A stretch of DNA of 64,000 nt from JAEUIG01 sp046349775 (GTDB taxonomy: Bacteria; Planctomycetota; Planctomycetia; Planctomycetales; Planctomycetaceae). A model generated the notes under the pieces. The model was not told where the DNA came from. It worked only from the letters and a program-made list of their open reading frames with translations, and did not search any database. Of this stretch, positions 18,014 to 26,662 are shown piece after piece. A program made the position numbers and the translations under genes. Each line of letters starts with the position of its first letter. Within the stretch, counting starts at the first letter, position 1. The DNA is taken from NCBI GenBank assembly GCA_046349775.1, contig JAXMBS010000004.1, forward strand, positions 1 to 64,000. The letters are read 5' to 3'.

Positions 18014-19113
18014 ATGCCGTTGCGTTGTATGGTCTTCGTCGTGCTGGTGTTGGCCCGAACGCCCGTGCTTTCAGCCGTCGATTCCCTGCCCGCCGGCGGC
18101 AACACCGACGAAACCCGCTGGCGCCCGCCAAACAAGACGCCACACCAACTCCCCTCTCCCCCGATCTTTCTGCTAAAGCCGGCGCAGCGACGCCCTCGTC
18201 CTGCTGCTGCACGGATGCCGCGGTACGTCGGGAACTGAAGCTGACCACCGCACAGGAAGCGGCAATCGAACCCGCGCTCGTCCAGGTTGCCGGTCCGCTC
18301 TGGCACGCTCGCGACCACAAGGACACTGCCACCGACCACGACCGCGTTCGTGTCTTCGAGCACCTCCGCGAACAGGTCGCCCAAACGCTCGATGCACCAC
18401 AATTGCTGCGCCTTGATGGGCTGATGCTGCGAGCGCAGGGCTGGAGCGTGATCCGGCTCCCGCAGTACCAGCAGGAACTGGCCCTGAGCAACGACCAGTT
18501 ACAGCGCATCGACCGGCTCCTGGCCGCAGCAACGGGCGAAAACGGCCAGCTCACCGAACAGCAGGATGCCGCAGTCATTCGAGTGCTCACGAGGCCCCAG
18601 CAGCAGACGCTCAGCCGCCTGCTCGGGGCTGATTTCCCGCTGCCCAAGTCATGGCGCTATTGCCGCGCGCCGGGCTTTCCCGAGATCAGCACCTGGATCA
18701 ACACCAGTCCGCTGGACGTCGATTCCTTGAGCGGCAAAGTCGTCGTTGTCCATTTCTGGGCATTCGGCTGCATTAACTGCATCCACAACATTCCCCATTA
18801 CGAGGCATGGTTCCAGAAGTACCGCGATCGTGACCTCGTGATCGTCGGCATCCACACACCGGAAACGTCAACCGAGCGCGAAGTCGACGCCGTTCGCACC
18901 AAGGTCGCCGAAAACAAGATGCAATACCCCATCGCGATCGACGGCGCGGCCGCGACGTGGAACGCCTGGGCCAATTCGTGGTGGCCCAGCGTGTATCTTG
19001 TCGATAAGCACGGGTACGTCCGCTACTGGTGGTATGGCGAGCTCAACTGGAAGGACGCGAAGGGGGAAGAACTGATGCGCCGCCGGATTGACGAGCTGCT
19101 CACAGAGAATTGA
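18014..19113 (+). CDS. TlpA-like thiol-disulfide protein, exported, N-terminus probably frameshifted
   Basis: The main frame (to 19113) carries a helical region (about 18230-18640) and then a redoxin domain: WINTSPLDVDSLSGKVVVVH, the active site FWAFGCINCIHNIP (CxxC as CINC), IVGIHTPETSTEREVDAV, and NSWWPSVYLVDKHGYVRYWW with the family's cis-Pro region. It probably works as a periplasmic disulfide protein. A signal peptide (MPLRCMVFVVLVLARTPVLS) starts at ATG 18014 in a different frame, so one indel near 18110-18130 is likely; otherwise translation would begin at TTG 18025 without an export signal. CINC instead of CPPC is seen in some TlpA relatives. Confidence 0.8.
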
Positions 19114-19158
19114 AGTCCCTCGCGCGCAATCGGGGCCGTTTCCCTGTAAGCTGGCATC

Positions 19159-20433
19159 ATGCCGATCAGATGCCTCGCCTGTTTATTCGCCCTGATTGTC
19201 CGAATCGGTTTCATCTCCGCCGACGACTGGCCCCAATGGCGCGGCCCCAATCGCGACGCCGTCTGGCACGAAGACGGCATCCTCAAGTCCTTTCCCGCCG
19301 GCGGTCTCAAGTTCCTCTGGCGTGTCCCGGTTCACGAAGGCTTCTCCAGTCCGATCGTCGTCCAGGGCCGCGTCTACCTCACCGACGTCGAACTGACGTA
19401 CCCCAACCCCAAAGAACGCGTCCTCTGCTTCGACGCCGCCACCGGCCAGCCCCTGTGGACCCACGCCTATCCGGCCGCTTACGAGGACTACGGCCCCGAA
19501 AACCCCACGATGGGACCGATCTCGACCCCCATCTGCGCGGGAGGCAAGCTCTATTCCGTCGGCTATTCCGAACTCCATTGCCGCGACGCCGCGTCCGGCA
19601 ATCTCCTCTGGAAGAAGGAACTCGACAAGGAATACGGTTCACAGCCGCGGCTAAGCTGGGCGTCGCCGCTGATCGAAGGTCAGCACCTCATCATCTATTC
19701 CGGCCGGCTCAGCGAAGACCCGGTCGACTGCCTGATCGCGATCGACAAGGATTCCGGTCAGACCGTGTGGCGCGCCATCAAGGACTTCTCGGCGGCCAGC
19801 TCTCCGATCGTCGTCAGCGCCGCCGGCAAACGGCAGGTGATTGTCTGGTCGCAGCAGGCGGTCACTGCGGTCGACGCGGCCACGGGGCAAATCCTGTGGC
19901 GCGAGGCCACGCGGCCGGAAAACCAAAGTTCTGTCGTCGCAACCCCCGTCACGCACGGAAGCCAGCTGCTGATTGCCGCGTTGATGATGGAACTCGACCA
20001 GACTCAGCCCGCGGCCAAAGTGCTATGGCCCGAGTCGAAGTCGCCCGCCCGCCGCAACTTCAGCATGACTGGTTCGCCGATGCTCCGCGGCGACCTGGTG
20101 TTCTCGGGTCGCACGTCCGGCGAGCTCGTCTGTCTCGACGCGGCCACCGGTGACCAGTTATGGAGCGACGAAAAGGTCACCGAACTGGGCCGCGGCGCCA
20201 CGATCCATCTCACAGCCCACGGCGATGAGACTTTCCTCTACACCGACCGCGGTGAATTGATCATCGCCCGCCTTGATCGCGACGGCTGCCACGAGGTCAG
20301 TCGCACGAAGGTCCTGGAACCGACCTACCCGTTCAGCGGCAGCAAGTTTGCCTGGGCGCCCCCCGCCTTCGCCAACCGCTGCCTCTTCGCTCGCAGCGAC
20401 AAAGAACTCGTCTGTGCTTCACTCGCCGAATGA
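19159..20433 (+). CDS. Exported PQQ-like beta-propeller protein
   Basis: A 424-residue protein with a signal peptide (RCLACLFALIVRIGFISA) followed by DDWPQWRGPNRDAVWHEDG, the start typical of planctomycete PQQ-like propellers. Blade motifs repeat through the chain: DAATGQPLWTHAYPA, DAASGNLLWKKEL, DKDSGQTVWRAIKD, DAATGQILWREATR, DAATGDQLWSDEKV. It resembles BamB/PQQ-dependent dehydrogenase propellers, but I see no enzymatic cysteine pair, so a cofactor-binding or scaffolding role is equally likely. It begins 45 bases after the TlpA-like gene on the same strand and may be cotranscribed with it. Confidence 0.85.
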   Translation: MPIRCLACLFALIVRIGFISADDWPQWRGPNRDAVWHEDGILKSFPAGGLKFLWRVPVHEGFSSPIVVQGRVYLTDVELTYPNPKERVLCFDAATGQPLWTHAYPAAYEDYGPENPTMGPISTPICAGGKLYSVGYSELHCRDAASGNLLWKKELDKEYGSQPRLSWASPLIEGQHLIIYSGRLSEDPVDCLIAIDKDSGQTVWRAIKDFSAASSPIVVSAAGKRQVIVWSQQAVTAVDAATGQILWREATRPENQSSVVATPVTHGSQLLIAALMMELDQTQPAAKVLWPESKSPARRNFSMTGSPMLRGDLVFSGRTSGELVCLDAATGDQLWSDEKVTELGRGATIHLTAHGDETFLYTDRGELIIARLDRDGCHEVSRTKVLEPTYPFSGSKFAWAPPAFANRCLFARSDKELVCASLAE

Positions 20434-20462
20434 CACTCGCCAATCCCGCGACGTCATTTGTT

Positions 20463-20538
20463 CGTTGTGTCCGTCGTGCCGTTGTGGTTGTCCTCGTTCC
20501 GCAGAAGAATGGACCACAACGACACAACGGACACGACG
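20463..20538. repeat. Dispersed hairpin repeat, copy 3
   Basis: The arms at 20463-20488 and 20513-20538 pair at nearly every position, with CCACAACGACACAACGGACA in the right arm. It lies between two plus-strand genes, 29 bases after the PQQ protein stop and 33 bases before the MocA start. It is the best-paired copy. Confidence 0.82.
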
Positions 20539-20571
20539 CAAAGAAATCAACTGATTCAAAGTCATAAATCA

Positions 20572-21876
20572 ATGACCATGCCCACCGCCTCCCGCCGCTC
20601 ATTCATCTCCGCCGCCGGTCTCACCCTCGCCGCGACCGCACTGCCGACCGCGCGGGCCCTCGGCGCCAACGACCGCTTCCGCGCCGCCGTCATCGGCACC
20701 GGCGGTCAGGGCCAGCATCACGTCAAGGCCTGGGGTTCGCACCCGGACGTCGATCTGATCTACGTCTGCGATCTCGACTCCGAACGATCCGCTAAGGCCG
20801 CTGGCCTCGTCGCCGGTGCTCAACCCATCGCCGACCTCCGCCGCGTTCTCGACGACAAGTCGATCGACGTCGTCTCCATCGCCACACCCGACCACTGGCA
20901 CACTCCGGCCGCTCTGCTCGCTCTCGACGCCGGCAAGCACGTCTACGTCGAGAAACCCTGCTCGCACAACCTCCGCGAAGGCCAGCTCCTCGTCGCTGCG
21001 CAACAACGCACCGGCCGGCTCGTTCAGCACGGCACACAGACCCGCAGCGGACTCGGCGCGCAGCAGGCGATTCAGATGCTCCGAGAAGGCGCCATCGGCG
21101 ATGTCCTCGTCGCCCGCGCCTGGAACATCCAGTTCCGTTCCGGCATCGGCAAAGAGCAGCCCGGCGAACCTCCCGCCGGCTTCGACTACGACACCTGGAT
21201 CGGCCCCGCCGAGTTCGTCCCCTTTCAGAAGAACCGCTTCCACTACACCTGGCACTGGTGGTTCAACTTCGGCACCGGCGACGCCGGCAACGACGGCGTG
21301 CACGAGATCGATCTCGCCCGCTGGGGCCTCGGCGTCGATACGCTCCCCACGCGCGTCGCCGTCGTCGGCGGCAAGTACTTCCACGACGACGACCAGCAGT
21401 TCCCCGACACGATGACCGCCGCCTTCGAGTACCCCGGCGACGGCACTGTCGGCCACCGCAAGCAGCTCATCTTCGAAATGCGGCTCTGGTCAACGAACTA
21501 TCCGGAAGGCGTCGACAGCGGCGTCGAATTCCTCGGCACGAAAGGCCGCATGTTCGTCAGCAAGCGCGGCAAGTTCGCCCTCTTCGCCGGCCGCAACGAG
21601 CGCATCGAGCGCCAGCTCGACCACCCGTTCCCCGGCAGCGTTCAGTCACACCAGCGCAACCTGCTCGACGCGATCAAAGGGCAGTCCGAGCTCCACGCCG
21701 ACGCCCGTACCGGTCACCAGTCCGCCGCCATCCCGCACCTCGCTAACGCTGCCGTCCGCCTCGGCCGCTCCTTCAACCTCGATCCGACGACCGAGAAATC
21801 CCCGGACACCGAAGCCCAAGCCCTCCTCCGTCGCAGGTACCGCGAAGACCACTGGGGCACGCCGAAAGGCGCCTAG
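20572..21876 (+). CDS. Gfo/Idh/MocA-family oxidoreductase with Tat signal
   Basis: I chose ATG 20572 because it opens a Tat signal (SRRSFISAAGLTLAATALP); the frame extends upstream only through the hairpin repeat. The 434-residue protein has an N-terminal Rossmann fold (RAAVIGTGGQGQHHVKAWG), the sequence DHWHTPAALLALDAGKHVYVEKP with the family's EKP motif, and a C-terminal alpha/beta domain with HWWFNFGTGDAGNDGVHEID, common in exported planctomycete members. These enzymes oxidise or reduce sugars and cyclitols with a tightly held NAD(P). Export already folded by Tat fits with cofactor retention. Confidence 0.9.
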   Translation: MTMPTASRRSFISAAGLTLAATALPTARALGANDRFRAAVIGTGGQGQHHVKAWGSHPDVDLIYVCDLDSERSAKAAGLVAGAQPIADLRRVLDDKSIDVVSIATPDHWHTPAALLALDAGKHVYVEKPCSHNLREGQLLVAAQQRTGRLVQHGTQTRSGLGAQQAIQMLREGAIGDVLVARAWNIQFRSGIGKEQPGEPPAGFDYDTWIGPAEFVPFQKNRFHYTWHWWFNFGTGDAGNDGVHEIDLARWGLGVDTLPTRVAVVGGKYFHDDDQQFPDTMTAAFEYPGDGTVGHRKQLIFEMRLWSTNYPEGVDSGVEFLGTKGRMFVSKRGKFALFAGRNERIERQLDHPFPGSVQSHQRNLLDAIKGQSELHADARTGHQSAAIPHLANAAVRLGRSFNLDPTTEKSPDTEAQALLRRRYREDHWGTPKGA

Positions 21877-21880
21877 CCTG

Positions 21881-21980
21881 GTAGGCTGGGTCAAGACCCA
21901 GCTTTATTGTGCGCCCAATGCAGAGTCGTTCGTCGGTGTTGATCGGACGTTCTGCAAAGCTGGGTCACGACCCAGCCTAC
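21881..21980. repeat. 100-bp element with inverted ends, copy 1
   Basis: A 100-base unit bounded by GTAGGCTGGGTC and its exact reverse complement GACCCAGCCTAC. The ends are themselves small hairpins (GGCTGGGTC..GACCCAGC on the left, GCTGGGTC..GACCCAGCC on the right). It begins 4 bases after the MocA stop codon and lies between convergent genes. A second copy is at 22582-22681 in the same orientation. Confidence 0.85.
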
Positions 21981-22022
21981 GCGACTGCGTGCACGGTGAT
22001 GCCCGCTGACCTCCCGGCTTGA

Positions 22023-22553
22023 TCAGGCTGGGACATACGTCAGTCGAATCGTGTCCTCGCCAACGGAATCGGCGGAAACAAAGCGGAGCGGCGGCCGTGG
22101 GCCGGCAAAGAATGGCTTGCCGCGACCGAGCACGACGGAGTGGAAGTAGAGTCGATACTCATCAATCAGACCAAGGTCGGTCAGGCTTTGTGCCATTTCC
22201 GGCCCGGAAACCGCAATCTCGCCGACGAGTCGAGCCTTCAGGTCGCGCATCGCCGCCTCGATGTCATCCGCAACCAGCGTGGCATTGGGACCGACTGACT
22301 TCAATGAGCGCGACACAACCCACTTCGGCTGCTTCCGCCACGCCGCCGCGAACTCTTGTTGATCCGCACTCCACTCCGAGCGGTCTTCGTCCCAATATCG
22401 CATGAGCTCATACACGCGGCGACCGTACACACTGCCGGTCAGATCGCGGACGTGCTCAATCCAGTGACGAAAGAGCACGGGGCCTGTCCGCATTTCCAGG
22501 TGGTCGACATAGCCGTCCAGGGACTGGTTCATTCCGAAGACAAACTTCGCCAT
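22023..22553 (-). CDS. Dihydrofolate-reductase-family (RibD C-terminal-like) protein
   Basis: Starting at ATG 22553 the protein has 176 residues and opens MAKFVFGMNQSLDGYVDHLE, the pattern of the RibD_C/DHFR-like family (PF01872) often annotated as YwjB/YyaP-like reductase. Later motifs are YGRRVYELMRYW, KWVVSRSLKSVG, EIAVSGPEMAQSLTDLGLID and DEYRLYFHSVVLGRGKPFF, all characteristic. These small proteins probably bind NADPH, but no substrate is established. A GAGG ribosome site precedes this ATG. The gene is bracketed by two identical-length 100-bp repeats. Confidence 0.88.
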   Translation of the reverse strand: MAKFVFGMNQSLDGYVDHLEMRTGPVLFRHWIEHVRDLTGSVYGRRVYELMRYWDEDRSEWSADQQEFAAAWRKQPKWVVSRSLKSVGPNATLVADDIEAAMRDLKARLVGEIAVSGPEMAQSLTDLGLIDEYRLYFHSVVLGRGKPFFAGPRPPLRFVSADSVGEDTIRLTYVPA

Positions 22554-22581
22554 CCTCTGAACCTCGAAAATCAAGAGAGTA

Positions 22582-22681
22582 GTAGGCTGGGTCTGGACCC
22601 AGCCTTATTCGACACCCTATGCAGAGGCGATGGTCGGGGTTCATCAGACGCTCTGCAAAGCTGGGTCACGACCCAGCCTAC
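22582..22681. repeat. 100-bp element with inverted ends, copy 2
   Basis: It has the same length and the same ends (GTAGGCTGGGTC / GACCCAGCCTAC) as copy 1 and a similar interior (ATGCAGAG, then TCTGCAAAGCTGGGTCACGA), with scattered differences. It lies 28 bases upstream of the DHFR-like start, between two minus-strand genes. Confidence 0.85.
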
Positions 22682-22700
22682 GCGTCTGCGTGACCGACAT

Positions 22701-23540
22701 TTACGCCGCCGGCAGCTTCCTCAGCAGCTTCCGCGCACGGCTCTTCCAGAACAACTGCTTCCGCACAATCGCCCGCGGTGCTCCATCCAGATCCTGAATC
22801 AGCGCCTCCAGCTGCGTTCGCGCCGCCGCATTGTCCCCCTGCTGCGAGTAAATTGTCGCCAGCCGGTACAACCCTTCCGGGTGCCGCCACCGCCGCGTAT
22901 GTGCTTCGAGCTGCGTCCGCGCCTTGTCTGTCTCCCCCAGCGCCTGCAGCGTCTTGCAGTAGCACAGCGATACATCGCCGAACTTGTAAGCCGGATCCGT
23001 GCTTAGCACCCGCTCCAGCTTCTCGCTCGCTTCGGCATACTTTCCCTGCTCATATTCAATCGTCGCCGCCCCCCACAGGGCCTGCAGATTCTTGCCGTCT
23101 TTGGCCAGCGCCTTCTGAAACGCTTCTCCGGCGGCCACCGTCTGGCCTGAGTCGCGCAACGCCTCTCCCAGCTCTACGAACTGATGCGCATTGCCGATCT
23201 GCTTGGCGGCAATCTGCAGCCGCCGGATCTCACCCCCGCGCAGAAACTTCTGCAGTGCTTTCGGCGGCTCGATCCGCATCGTCGGGATCCACCGCGCAAT
23301 GAAATAGATGAACGGTCCAAACGGCTGCAGCACCAGGATGATCCAGAGCCACAAATGGCGCTCCGGATCGTTGCGGATGCACGAAATCAACATCCACACG
23401 AAAAAGGCGAAGTACAGCCAGCTCCCGCCAAAGATGAGGTCAGTTAGCAGGCTCCACGCGGACGGATGATAGAACTCCGGAGGAAGTCCCGGATCGTACT
23501 CAGGGGGCGGCGTAGCGCCAGTTTGGAGCAGAACGAGCAT
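22701..23540 (-). CDS. Membrane-anchored TPR protein
   Basis: A 279-residue protein. The N-terminal 90 residues hold two membrane segments (LIFGGSWLYFAFFVWMLIS and LWLWIILVLQPFGPFIYFIA) in a pattern like the phospholipase-D N-terminal membrane domain (PLDc_N). Residues about 105-265 form tetratricopeptide repeats: FVELGEALRDSGQTVAAGEA, LWGAATIEYEQGKYAEASEK, GDVSLCYCKTLQALGETDKA, LYRLATIYSQQGDNAAARTQ. The C-terminus is basic. It probably scaffolds a complex at the cytoplasmic face; partners are unknown. Confidence 0.82.
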   Translation of the reverse strand: MLVLLQTGATPPPEYDPGLPPEFYHPSAWSLLTDLIFGGSWLYFAFFVWMLISCIRNDPERHLWLWIILVLQPFGPFIYFIARWIPTMRIEPPKALQKFLRGGEIRRLQIAAKQIGNAHQFVELGEALRDSGQTVAAGEAFQKALAKDGKNLQALWGAATIEYEQGKYAEASEKLERVLSTDPAYKFGDVSLCYCKTLQALGETDKARTQLEAHTRRWRHPEGLYRLATIYSQQGDNAAARTQLEALIQDLDGAPRAIVRKQLFWKSRARKLLRKLPAA

Positions 23541-23691
23541 GGCGGTGCGGCATTGCGATCGCGACGGCGTTGCCCATTCTGCCAGACTGCGATCGCGATT
23601 GCACGCCGTCTCCCGGACGGCCGATGTTCGCCCGGAGCCGCTGGCACCGGCTCACCGTTGCCAAACAGCATCACTGACGACTTGGCCCGCT

Positions 23692-25122
23692 CTACTCACC
23701 CGCCCGGCGTCGTTCGCGGCGCGCCGAACCTCCGTCCCCCACTCCCGGCGTGTCCGACTGCGGCAACAGTTTCGCCAGTTCTGCTTTCTGCGACGCGTAC
23801 TGCGGATTGCCCGCCAGGTTTGTCCACTCGTACGGATCCTGCGTCTCGTCGTACAGTTCCTCATCGCCGTTTTCATAGCGAATGTACCGCCAGCCCTCCG
23901 TCCGCACGGCGTGGTTGCGATATCCATACGTCGTCACGGCCGGCGCGGCCCATTCCGCCTGCGGATTCTCCAGCAGCGTGCGAATGCTCTGCCCCTCCAC
24001 ATGCGCCGGCGTCGGGATCCCCGCCAGGTCTGTCAGCGTCGGATAGATCGTCATGAAATCCACCGTTCGCTCGCAGACACTCCCCGGCTTCGTCAGTCCC
24101 GGCACGACCCAGATCAAGGGGGCACGCGTCGCCTCTTCCCACAACGCAAACTTTCGCCAGTGCTCCTTCTCCCCTAGATGCCACCCGTGGTCTCCCCACA
24201 GGACAATGATCGTGTTGTCGCGATACGCGCTCGCGTCGAGCGCGTCGATCAGCCTTCCGATCATTGCATCCGCATAGGCGATCGCCGCCAGGTATCCCTG
24301 CACCGCGTCCTTCCAGCGGCCGGACTCGAGGATCTTCCGGTGGTCGCCGTCCGGCTTCGCGATTCTGATTCCCGCCGGCGGCACGTCCGCCAGGTCATCC
24401 GCCTTTGTCGGCGGCAACTGGATGTCCGCCAGCGGGAACATGTCGTAGTACTTCCGCGGCACGTTCCACGGCATGTGCGGCTTGTGCAGGCCGATCGTCA
24501 GCAGAAAAGGCCGTTCATGTTTTTGCTGCAGCTGCTCGATGCCGTACCCGACGATCTGCCACTCGCGCAGATCCTCGTCGCGGCAGTCGAGGGGGGCGAA
24601 ATGGATTCCGTCGACCCCTGTATCGCCGGTCGGCTTCGGATCGGGGCGCACGTCTTCGAGATAGTCGTCCCAATCCGCATGCCGGTCCCATGCACCGTGA
24701 TAGATCTTCCCCGATCCGCCGACGAAGTATCCCGCCTTGCGGAACTGCGTCGTCAGCATTTTGTCCGGCTCAATGTGCGGCCGCCAGTTGTCGCTGTTGT
24801 AGTACACGCCGGTCGTTGATGGCCGCATCCCGGACATCAACGCAGCCCGCGACGGGTTGCACACGGGCCCCGCACAGTAGCTGCGAGTAAACCGCACACC
24901 CCGTTCCGCCAGCCGATCAATGTTTGGCGTCCGGCTCTGCGGATTCCGCCCCAGGTAATGGACCCAATGGTTCAGGTCGTCGACCGCGATGAACAGCACG
25001 TTCGGATGCTCCGGAACCGCTGCCGCGGCTGAGCAGATCGCTCCCAACAGCGAGGCGATCAGTAGCGCCAGCGCTCGGATGCTGAGATTTCCCCTAAATC
25101 CGCCGCGAGCATGACGGTGCAT
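23692..25122 (-). CDS. Exported sulfatase (iduronate-2-sulfatase-like)
   Basis: From ATG 25122 the protein has 476 residues and a signal peptide (IRALALLIASLLGAICSAAA). It starts with the metal site NVLFIAVDDLNHW and has the modification motif GPVCNPSRAALMSGMRPS, where Cys88 in CxPSR would become formylglycine. Further family motifs are YHGAWDRHADW, KPHMPWNVPRKYYDMFP and VLWGDHGWHLGEKEHWRKF, with metal-binding Asp and His. The long branch without a GHxxxxG gap is typical of the iduronate-2-sulfatase group. It would remove sulfate from a glycan outside the cytoplasm and needs a formylglycine-generating enzyme, which is not in the window. Confidence 0.92.
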   Translation of the reverse strand: MHRHARGGFRGNLSIRALALLIASLLGAICSAAAAVPEHPNVLFIAVDDLNHWVHYLGRNPQSRTPNIDRLAERGVRFTRSYCAGPVCNPSRAALMSGMRPSTTGVYYNSDNWRPHIEPDKMLTTQFRKAGYFVGGSGKIYHGAWDRHADWDDYLEDVRPDPKPTGDTGVDGIHFAPLDCRDEDLREWQIVGYGIEQLQQKHERPFLLTIGLHKPHMPWNVPRKYYDMFPLADIQLPPTKADDLADVPPAGIRIAKPDGDHRKILESGRWKDAVQGYLAAIAYADAMIGRLIDALDASAYRDNTIIVLWGDHGWHLGEKEHWRKFALWEEATRAPLIWVVPGLTKPGSVCERTVDFMTIYPTLTDLAGIPTPAHVEGQSIRTLLENPQAEWAAPAVTTYGYRNHAVRTEGWRYIRYENGDEELYDETQDPYEWTNLAGNPQYASQKAELAKLLPQSDTPGVGDGGSARRERRRAGE

Positions 25123-25363
25123 CGAATCGGTCCTCCCCGAAAAACGCCTGCGGGACAATCCACGACCGGACATGATTGGACCACGCCCCTTGCCGGGCTG
25201 CAATGCGTCCATGGTCGCGGATTGTTGTCATGGCGCCATTTGCGCCGTCCAGACGGTTCGTCCGTTGTCCGGGACACTTCACCCGGAGTGGGAGAAATCC
25301 AATTGCATATCCGCCTGGAACAAGGGAAAATTACAGCGGGCCGCTTTTCACGGGAGGTGTCCG

Positions 25364-25582
25364 ATGACCCCACGTACACGCAAACCGGACGACAGCATCA
25401 ATCTTGAGGACAGCGGTACGCTCGAACTCGACCGGCTCCTCACGACCCGGCAGCCGGTGGACTCGGAGGCAGACGACAGCGCGCCCGAACTCCCGGTCAA
25501 GCCGCGTCTGGGAGACTCCCGCAGCCGCGAGTTCCTCGCCAATCCGTTTACGACGCCCGATGCCGGGGCGACTGCCGGGTAA
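25364..25582 (+). CDS. Small acidic hypothetical protein
   Basis: A 72-residue frame with a textbook ribosome site (GGGAGGTG at 25351-25358, ending six bases before the ATG). The sequence is polar and acidic (DDSINLEDSGTLELDRLLTT, EADDSAPELPVKPRLGDSRS) with no membrane segment or signal peptide, so it is probably a cytoplasmic, largely disordered protein. The same frame is open upstream but that part looks non-coding. I do not recognise the family; the ribosome site is the main evidence that it is expressed. Confidence 0.55.
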   Translation: MTPRTRKPDDSINLEDSGTLELDRLLTTRQPVDSEADDSAPELPVKPRLGDSRSREFLANPFTTPDAGATAG

Positions 25583-25743
25583 TCATCGTTCCGTCCGTTG
25601 CCGACTCCCGGTACGCACCCGGGATTTTCCACGGTCAGACGGCGGCGCTCGACATTTGAATTCTGCCGACGATCGATCCGTCCTGAATGGCGACGGCCGG
25701 CACTTATTCTAGGCCGATCGGCCCCATCGAAATTCGGCTCTCA

Positions 25744-26619
25744 TCAATCGATGGCGTGCAGCTGGTCCCACGGACTCGGCATCGTCGGCTGTTGCGCCTG
25801 ATGGCGACGCCGAACATCCTTGGGGCGGGCCTGGAAGAATTCGACGATCCTTCCGAGTTGCAGGACCGCTTCGCGGTACACGCGTTCCCCCTTTTCGCGA
25901 GTGGCGAGTTCCGGTTCCCCCATCACGCCGCGCGGCGAATAGGTGCTGGTCCAGGAGATCAGCGACGCCGGTCCTTTGCCCAGCAGGTCTCCCCAGATGT
26001 AGGGGTTCCCGTCATTGAGCGTGCTGATGTGATTGTGGATCCGGTCCTTTCGGACGCCGTCCTCATCGAGAAACAGGTACAGCGAGGTTTCGAGTTCGCA
26101 CGCGTGCGAGCAGCCGCCGGGGAATGTGCTTTCGCGCCAGCCGGGGAGAAAGGCCTTGTCGATCGTCAGCAATTGCCACCACGCGATCAGGATGCATTCG
26201 GCGTCGGTCTCCAGATTCGTGCGCCGCGCGGCCAGATCCAGGTTGGGCATGTTCGACCCGTGGCCATTGAGCAGGATGATCTTCTTGAAGCCGTGGTAGG
26301 CGAGCGATTTCGTGACATCGAGGACGACGCGGATGAACGTCTCGTAGTGCGCGTTGATCGTTCCCGGAAAGTCCATGACATGGCCGGTGTAGCCGTAGCT
26401 GATCGTCGGCAGAATGAGAACTTTTCCCGGCAGGTTCTGGCCAACGCCGCGGGCGATTCCGCCGGGGCAGACGAGATCAACGTCCAGCGGCAGGTGGTCG
26501 CCGTGTTGCTCGACGGCGCCGCACGGGATCACGCAGACCTTGTTGAGCCCGATGGCGTCATTGATCTCAGGCCAGGTAAGCTTCTCGTAGCGATACTCAG
26601 TGGCGGCACGGTTCGACAT
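25744..26619 (-). CDS. Creatininase-family hydrolase
   Basis: A 291-residue protein of the creatininase/FAPy-deformylase/MftE family. The metal-binding elements are visible: IPCGAVEQHGDHLPLDVD (Glu, His, Asp), IILLNGHGSNMPNL (NGHG) and CSHACELETSLYL (Glu). These are cytoplasmic metal-dependent amidohydrolases acting on cyclic amides or C-terminal peptide bonds; mycofactocin MftE is a relative, but no other mycofactocin genes are nearby. No signal peptide is visible. The C-terminal 25 residues (PKDVRRRHQAQQPTMPSPWD) are polar and not part of the fold. Confidence 0.87.
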   Translation of the reverse strand: MSNRAATEYRYEKLTWPEINDAIGLNKVCVIPCGAVEQHGDHLPLDVDLVCPGGIARGVGQNLPGKVLILPTISYGYTGHVMDFPGTINAHYETFIRVVLDVTKSLAYHGFKKIILLNGHGSNMPNLDLAARRTNLETDAECILIAWWQLLTIDKAFLPGWRESTFPGGCSHACELETSLYLFLDEDGVRKDRIHNHISTLNDGNPYIWGDLLGKGPASLISWTSTYSPRGVMGEPELATREKGERVYREAVLQLGRIVEFFQARPKDVRRRHQAQQPTMPSPWDQLHAID

Positions 26620-26662
26620 CGGCAGGGTCTCGTATCAATCGGGACTGCGCGTTCCGACTCGT

